Below are positions 60,287-64,000 of a stretch of 64,000 bases of DNA, in pieces. Made by a program: the position numbers and the translations under genes. Source of the stretch: Hymenobacter sp. BRD128 (GTDB lineage Bacteria > Bacteroidota > Bacteroidia > Cytophagales > Hymenobacteraceae); the NCBI RefSeq assembly GCF_013256625.1, contig NZ_CP053908.1:4340001-4404000 (forward strand). Reading direction: 5' to 3'. The stretch's first letter is position 1; each line of letters begins with the position of its first letter. Below the pieces are notes generated by a model that ran no database searches, had not been told where the DNA came from, and saw only the letters and a list, made by a program, of their open reading frames with translations.

Positions 60287-60884
60287 TAGGGGTTGGAGTG
60301 GCCGGCTTACGATGATACGCTCTAGCCACTTGTAGAAAATACTGTTCCATTAAGTGGTCGGCAGCTCCCATCAGAAAGTGTTCGGCTTGTAATTGAAGGT
60401 CGGGGTCGTCTTGCGTAGGTCGGGCTTTCATCAGCCTTTTAATGTTCTTCTTGACGTTCTGGGCCACAAAAGGCCCTTTCATTGCCATGATGACGTAGCT
60501 ACAAGCTAGCATTGCTTCACCAGAGTCGTCTAGACTGAGCATGAAGTTGACGAAAAAATTGAGGTGCTTCGTGCAGTCGAATTTCTCTAGTGGCCAAAGA
60601 AAATTTGAACTGTAATTCTTGTTTTCAGGCGCGACTGCGGCCTGCATAAGCGGCCGGATAACCCGTGGGTCTTTTGTTGAACCAAGAATGGCAGCGATAA
60701 AATGCTTGGCTTCCTGCGTCGTCGCTATTTTAAGTAGCTTAATTAGCTCAGGTATAGCTTTTACCCGAGGCTTTTCGATGCAAGTTTGTACAGTCAGTAG
60801 CTCCTGATGTAAGATGGAATTAGGTTCTGCCTCTCTCAGGTTTTTGCGTAACTGTTCGCGGTTAGTAAGTTGCCGTTTGCTCAT
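60279..60884 (-). CDS. HEAT-repeat-like protein of unknown function
   Basis: The 201-residue product is all-helical, with repeats that look like HEAT: AIPELIKLLKIATTQEAKHFIAAILGSTKDPRVIRPLMQA. Many Lys and Asn codons and lower GC set it off from neighbours. It starts 25 bp after the siroheme gene on the same strand, so it may share its transcript. Function not known; HEAT repeats usually bind proteins. Confidence 0.65.
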   Translation of the reverse strand: MSKRQLTNREQLRKNLREAEPNSILHQELLTVQTCIEKPRVKAIPELIKLLKIATTQEAKHFIAAILGSTKDPRVIRPLMQAAVAPENKNYSSNFLWPLEKFDCTKHLNFFVNFMLSLDDSGEAMLACSYVIMAMKGPFVAQNVKKNIKRLMKARPTQDDPDLQLQAEHFLMGAADHLMEQYFLQVARAYHRKPATPTPTC

Positions 60885-60909
60885 TTAAAGATGAGAGAAT
60901 AACTGGTTA

Positions 60910-61596
60910 TTACTCCGGCCGCCGAAACAGCCGGCTAGCCAGCAAACCCCCAGCCGCAAGCAGCGCGCCCGTGGCCACGCGCCGCCACTTCCTAGTAGCG
61001 GGCGACTCGTATGCCTTGCCGCCGGCCAGCTCGGCCGTGACGGCGTTGAGCGACTTCACTTTGGCGGCGAAGTCGCCGGACACCCTGCCCCGGATAACGG
61101 TCATCTGCTGCAATACCTCGTCTAACTCGTCGGGCAGGGCTTCCTCCAGCATAGCGCGCACGCGCTTGGCCACGGTGGGCGACTTACCATTGGTGGAAAT
61201 AGCCACTTTGAGCTGGCCTTTTTGCACCACCGAGGAGAGGTAGAAGTCGCAGAGGTCGGGCGTGTCGGCCACGTTCACGAGCAGGCGGCGCTGGCGGGCG
61301 GCGGCCTTGATGCGGCGATGCAGAGCTGGGTCGTCGGTGGCAGCGAAGACGATGTCGGCCGCGTCGAGGTCGGTTTCGAGCCAGCCGCGCTCGACGAGCT
61401 GGATACCTGGGTGGCTAGCCGCCAGGGCGCGCAGCTCGGGTAGAAAGCTGAGGCTGACGATGGTAACGGCCGTTTTGGGGCTGCTGCGCAGGATGGCAGT
61501 GAGCTTTTCGAGGCCCACGTTGCCGCCGCCCACGAGTAGCACGCGCAGGTTTTCGAGCTTGAGGAAGGCGGGGAAAAGGGGATTTTGGTCGGGCAT
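60910..61596 (-). CDS. Siroheme synthase N-terminal type (precorrin-2 dehydrogenase)
   Basis: The 228-residue product has the Met8/CysG-N pattern: LRVLLVGGGNVGLEKL (18-32, NAD-binding), ADIVFAATDDPALHRRI, LLVNVADTPDLCDFYLSSVVQKGQLKVAISTNGKSPTVAKRVRAML. It turns precorrin-2 to sirohydrochlorin and perhaps adds iron to give siroheme. A C-terminal membrane segment (about 206-222) is unusual and would fix it to the inner membrane. In an operon with nitrite-assimilation genes upstream, so it probably feeds siroheme to a reductase. 31 bp behind the rubredoxin protein gene. Confidence 0.9.
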   Translation of the reverse strand: MPDQNPLFPAFLKLENLRVLLVGGGNVGLEKLTAILRSSPKTAVTIVSLSFLPELRALAASHPGIQLVERGWLETDLDAADIVFAATDDPALHRRIKAAARQRRLLVNVADTPDLCDFYLSSVVQKGQLKVAISTNGKSPTVAKRVRAMLEEALPDELDEVLQQMTVIRGRVSGDFAAKVKSLNAVTAELAGGKAYESPATRKWRRVATGALLAAGGLLASRLFRRPE

Positions 61597-61627
61597 GTGG
61601 CGGGAGATAATACTTCGCCAAAGAACG

Positions 61628-63148
61628 TCATGCTGGCTGAAAGCGGGTGGTCACAGCGGCGAAAGTCTCTTTCGGCGCCTCGCAGGTGGGGCAGGCGTAG
61701 CTGGCTAGCTCAGCCCAGGGCGTGCCGGGCGCAATGCCCTGGGCTGCATCGCCATAGGCCTCATCATAAATAGTAAAGCAGCGGCGACACTGGTACAGCG
61801 GCGGCTGGTCAGGAGCTGTGGACGAGGGGCTAGCCACCTCAGCGGGCGGCGCGGCGGGCAGGCTAGCGGCGGCCTGCTGCTCGTAAAACTGGTCGCAGAG
61901 CTGGGTGAGGTACCAGGGTAGGTTTTCGCGGCTCACCTTTTTGCGGAAGCTGATGAAATCCTTGCTGTTGGGGTTGAAATCGCGGGTGTGCAGCACCTCG
62001 TACTGCTCGGCGTGCAGGCCGGTTTGGGTGAGGCTGTCGAAGTGGCGGCGCACCACAATGGAGCCGAACAGGCCGGTCTTGGGCTTGGTTTTGATAGCAA
62101 AGCACAGTTGAAACGTGCGCACATCCTCCTCGTTGAAATGGCGCACCAGCTCGTGCTTCAGGGCTAGGCCGTGGGCGCAGTGGTCCTCGACCTGCCAGTT
62201 TAGCTCATTGGCGGCGTGGCGCACGTTGATGCGGTGGCGGCGCAGCACGGCGTCCCAGTGCGGGCGGTCGGCCAGGGCAATACCTTTGATGATGAGCGAC
62301 TTCCAGGGCGTGGTGCAGAGCTGGCCGAGGCGCGTGCGCAGGCATACCTGGCACACGTCTTTGAGGAAAGCCACCGAAAACTGCTCGTCGCGCCGGTAGA
62401 TGCCTAGCCACAGCTTGCTGCCGTAGCGGTTGAAGCCTTCGTAGTAGGGCAGCGTGAAATCGGGCAGGCTAAGCGGCGTAGTAATGGGCTGCGTGATAAA
62501 GCGTTGGCTGTCGCTCACGAGGCGGTGCAGCAGTGCGCCATCGGCCGCCGGCTGGTCGTAAAACTGGTCCTTATTGGCAAAAATGGCCCATTCCACGGCG
62601 CGGCTCAGGCCGGGGATATCCTCCGAATAAACGAGGCCGGGCCAGCAGTACACGGCATTGGTTTGCGGAAAGCGCAGGTAGAGATACCAGTAATTGCTGG
62701 TGTCGGAGGTGATGAAGTTGAGGTTGCCGGTGAAGAAAGGAATGAACGTCTGGTGGCGGTCGATGAGGTTGATTTTCAGCTTGGGCTGGTAATCGAAGAG
62801 GTCCAGAATGTTGCGGTACACGCCCTCGCGCAGCCAGGCCGTGTTATGAAAAACTTCCTCCACCACGTAGGAGCTGCTGATATTGGGGTGCTTATCGGCA
62901 TCGACCTCGCACGCGATACCGGCCTGGCCCAGCGTGTGCAGCAGCCCGCGCCGGTGCGTGGCACCTACCTCAAAAAACAGCTGCTGCCGATTGCCAAACC
63001 GCACTTGCTCGACTTGTGCGCGCTCGGCCGCTTCCAAGATGGTGAGCAAATCGCCGGCCGACACGAGGCCGCCGGCCAGATTAATTTTGACGAGGTGAGA
63101 CAATTTCAATGAGCAATTAGCAATTATTTTCTTGTTGATGACGGTCAC
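61628..63148 (-). CDS. Nitrite/sulfite-reductase-like protein with C-terminal rubredoxin domain
   Basis: The 506-residue product has an N-terminal ferredoxin-like half domain of the nitrite/sulfite reductase type (HLVKINLAGGLVSAGDLLTILEAAERAQVEQVRFGNRQQLFF, about 19-60), a second one near 240-300 (ending CTTPWKSLIIKGI) and a C-terminal rubredoxin (YQCRRC and YACPTC, an iron-binding four-Cys site). The siroheme/4Fe-4S cysteine motifs of true nitrite reductases are not visible. The start is a GTG at 63148 inside a heptamer repeat; the first 15 residues are repeat-derived. It lies between a NirB-like flavoprotein and siroheme synthase, so a role in nitrite assimilation as electron carrier or reductase partner is inferred. 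Confidence 0.75.
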   Translation of the reverse strand: MTVINKKIIANCSLKLSHLVKINLAGGLVSAGDLLTILEAAERAQVEQVRFGNRQQLFFEVGATHRRGLLHTLGQAGIACEVDADKHPNISSSYVVEEVFHNTAWLREGVYRNILDLFDYQPKLKINLIDRHQTFIPFFTGNLNFITSDTSNYWYLYLRFPQTNAVYCWPGLVYSEDIPGLSRAVEWAIFANKDQFYDQPAADGALLHRLVSDSQRFITQPITTPLSLPDFTLPYYEGFNRYGSKLWLGIYRRDEQFSVAFLKDVCQVCLRTRLGQLCTTPWKSLIIKGIALADRPHWDAVLRRHRINVRHAANELNWQVEDHCAHGLALKHELVRHFNEEDVRTFQLCFAIKTKPKTGLFGSIVVRRHFDSLTQTGLHAEQYEVLHTRDFNPNSKDFISFRKKVSRENLPWYLTQLCDQFYEQQAAASLPAAPPAEVASPSSTAPDQPPLYQCRRCFTIYDEAYGDAAQGIAPGTPWAELASYACPTCEAPKETFAAVTTRFQPA

Positions 63149-63192
63149 GCTTCATGGGCTGCTAACTGGTAATTGCTCACTGCTAACTGAAA
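63105..63192. repeat. Heptamer-type inverted repeat at an operon junction
   Basis: The right side (63161-63192) runs CTAACTG, GTAATTG, CTCACTG, CTAACTG; the left side (63105-63127) carries GAGCAATTAGCAATTA. The arms are imperfect complements (about 16 of 20) around 30-odd bases. The stop codon of the NirB-like gene and the start and first codons of the rubredoxin gene both lie in it. Confidence 0.75.
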
Positions 63193-64000
63193 AATACGCT
63201 GCACCTCGGGCGGCACGAGCCGCAGCCGGTGCCCGCGCCGGTGCTGGCGCACAGTTCCTTGAGCGAGTTGCAGCCGGTGGCGATGGCCTGGCGCAGGTTG
63301 TCGGCGCCCACGTTATTACAGCTGCACACCAGCCTGCCGAGCACTGGCGTGGCCTGGCCACCACTGCGCAGCAGTTGCAGGCGCTTGTCGCTCAGCTCGG
63401 TGCGGTTGGCGATGAGGTCGCGGTATTCCTGAAACTCATGTTTATCGCCGATAAGAATGGCGCCCACTAGCCGGTCCTGGTGGATGATGCATTTCTTGTA
63501 GTAGCGCTTGGCTTTGTCGGTAAAGACAATCTCTTCGTAATCAGTGCTGTTAGGGCATTCGGGCAGGCCGATGCTGCACAGGTCGAAGCCGTGAATCTTG
63601 ATGATGTTCATAAACGTACTGCCCAGGTACTGGCTAGCCACGTCGCCGCTGAGGTAGCGGGCCAGCACGGCCGCCTGCTGCTCGGCCGCCGCCGTGATGC
63701 CGTAGAGCGTGCCCTGGAATTCGGCGATTTCGCCCAGCGCAAATACGTTAGGGTCGCTGGTTTGCAGGTGGGCATCGACCACCACGCCGCGCTGGCAGGC
63801 TAGCCCGCAGTCGCGCGCCAGCTCCACGTTGGGCACCGTGCCGATGGCCAGGATAAGGGCGTCGCAGTCGAGGCGGCGGCCGCTCTTAAGGCCCACGCCG
63901 GTGAGGCGGGCGCGGCCGTAGTACAGCTCCACCTCGTCGTTGAAGTAAAGGTCGCAGCCCTGGTCCACCATTTCCTCCTGCAGAAGCTGGCTGCCCAGCG
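63183..64000 (-). CDS. NirB-like NAD(P)/FAD oxidoreductase with BFD [2Fe-2S] domain, C-terminal part (runs off the window)
   Basis: About 270 residues are seen. The part runs from the FAD/NAD domain (LDCDALILAIGTVPNVELARDCGL, then VVVDAHLQTSDPNVFALGEIAEF) to a C-terminal BFD-like iron-sulfur domain with RLVCSCNNVGADNLRQAI and TGAGTGCGSCRP, whose four Cys (CxC and CxxC) should bind [2Fe-2S]. This matches the N-terminal half of NirB and nitrite-reductase flavoproteins; NAD(P)H would supply electrons. Start lies beyond base 64000. Its stop codon falls in the heptamer repeat. Confidence 0.88.
   Translation of the reverse strand, partial: LGSQLLQEEMVDQGCDLYFNDEVELYYGRARLTGVGLKSGRRLDCDALILAIGTVPNVELARDCGLACQRGVVVDAHLQTSDPNVFALGEIAEFQGTLYGITAAAEQQAAVLARYLSGDVASQYLGSTFMNIIKIHGFDLCSIGLPECPNSTDYEEIVFTDKAKRYYKKCIIHQDRLVGAILIGDKHEFQEYRDLIANRTELSDKRLQLLRSGGQATPVLGRLVCSCNNVGADNLRQAIATGCNSLKELCASTGAGTGCGSCRPRCSVFFS

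Overview
The window looks like chromosome of a high-GC Bacteroidota, most likely Hymenobacter or a close relative in Cytophagales. This is an inference from gene content and style. It rests on a secreted protein with a type IX secretion type B C-terminal domain, promoters of the TTTG-N19/20-TAnnTTTG type in front of rplU, rpsA and tRNA-Cys, few Shine-Dalgarno sites, eukaryote-like class I ribonucleotide reductase, cyanophycin synthetase, and a high GC content.

Layout. 0-7.2 kb: partial RlpA-like lipoprotein, Met/Lys-rich secreted peptide, GH25 lysozyme, VF530-like protein, Hsp20, Omp85 protein, and an operon of hemW, an unknown gene and an alpha/beta hydrolase. 7.2-9.9 kb: a small AT-rich islet with a GT8 glycosyltransferase beside an IS630 copy and an IS5-type remnant. 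9.9-16.3 kb: rplU-rpmA, nrdB, a GT4 glycosyltransferase and nrdA. A cluster of three DnaA-box sequences lies upstream of nrdB. 16.3-24.9 kb: accessory genes, including a DUF433/DUF5615 toxin-antitoxin pair, two regulators, an SDR enzyme, a bestrophin and a HAD dehalogenase. A four-copy terminator-like repeat is dispersed here. 25-31 kb: a minimal ethanolamine module (eutB, eutC, an AsmA-like gene and a convergent ethanolamine permease). 31-41.3 kb: amidohydrolase, desaturase, TPM protein, GH53 galactanase, T9SS-B protein, MFS exporter and PepSY-like protein. 41.6-47.4 kb: a complete TolC/adaptor/RND efflux operon. 47.4-53.3 kb: lipase, lipoprotein, flavin reductase, creatininase, POT transporter, SMP-30 protein. 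53.3-60.2 kb: DUF885 peptidase, cphA, tRNA-Cys, rpsA. 60.2-64 kb: a nitrite-assimilation/siroheme operon cut by the window end.

Two themes run through the whole window. First, nine frame breaks in seven otherwise good genes are each repaired by adding one base, mostly in a homopolymer or short base run. This points to under-called runs in the assembly rather than wholesale gene decay. Second, noncoding structure is rich: a 78-bp perfect palindrome and a 72-bp near-perfect one between convergent genes, heptamer-periodic inverted repeats in three places (one inside a coding region), a long hairpin between eutB and eutC, and very frequent use of GCTAGCC except in the highly expressed core genes.
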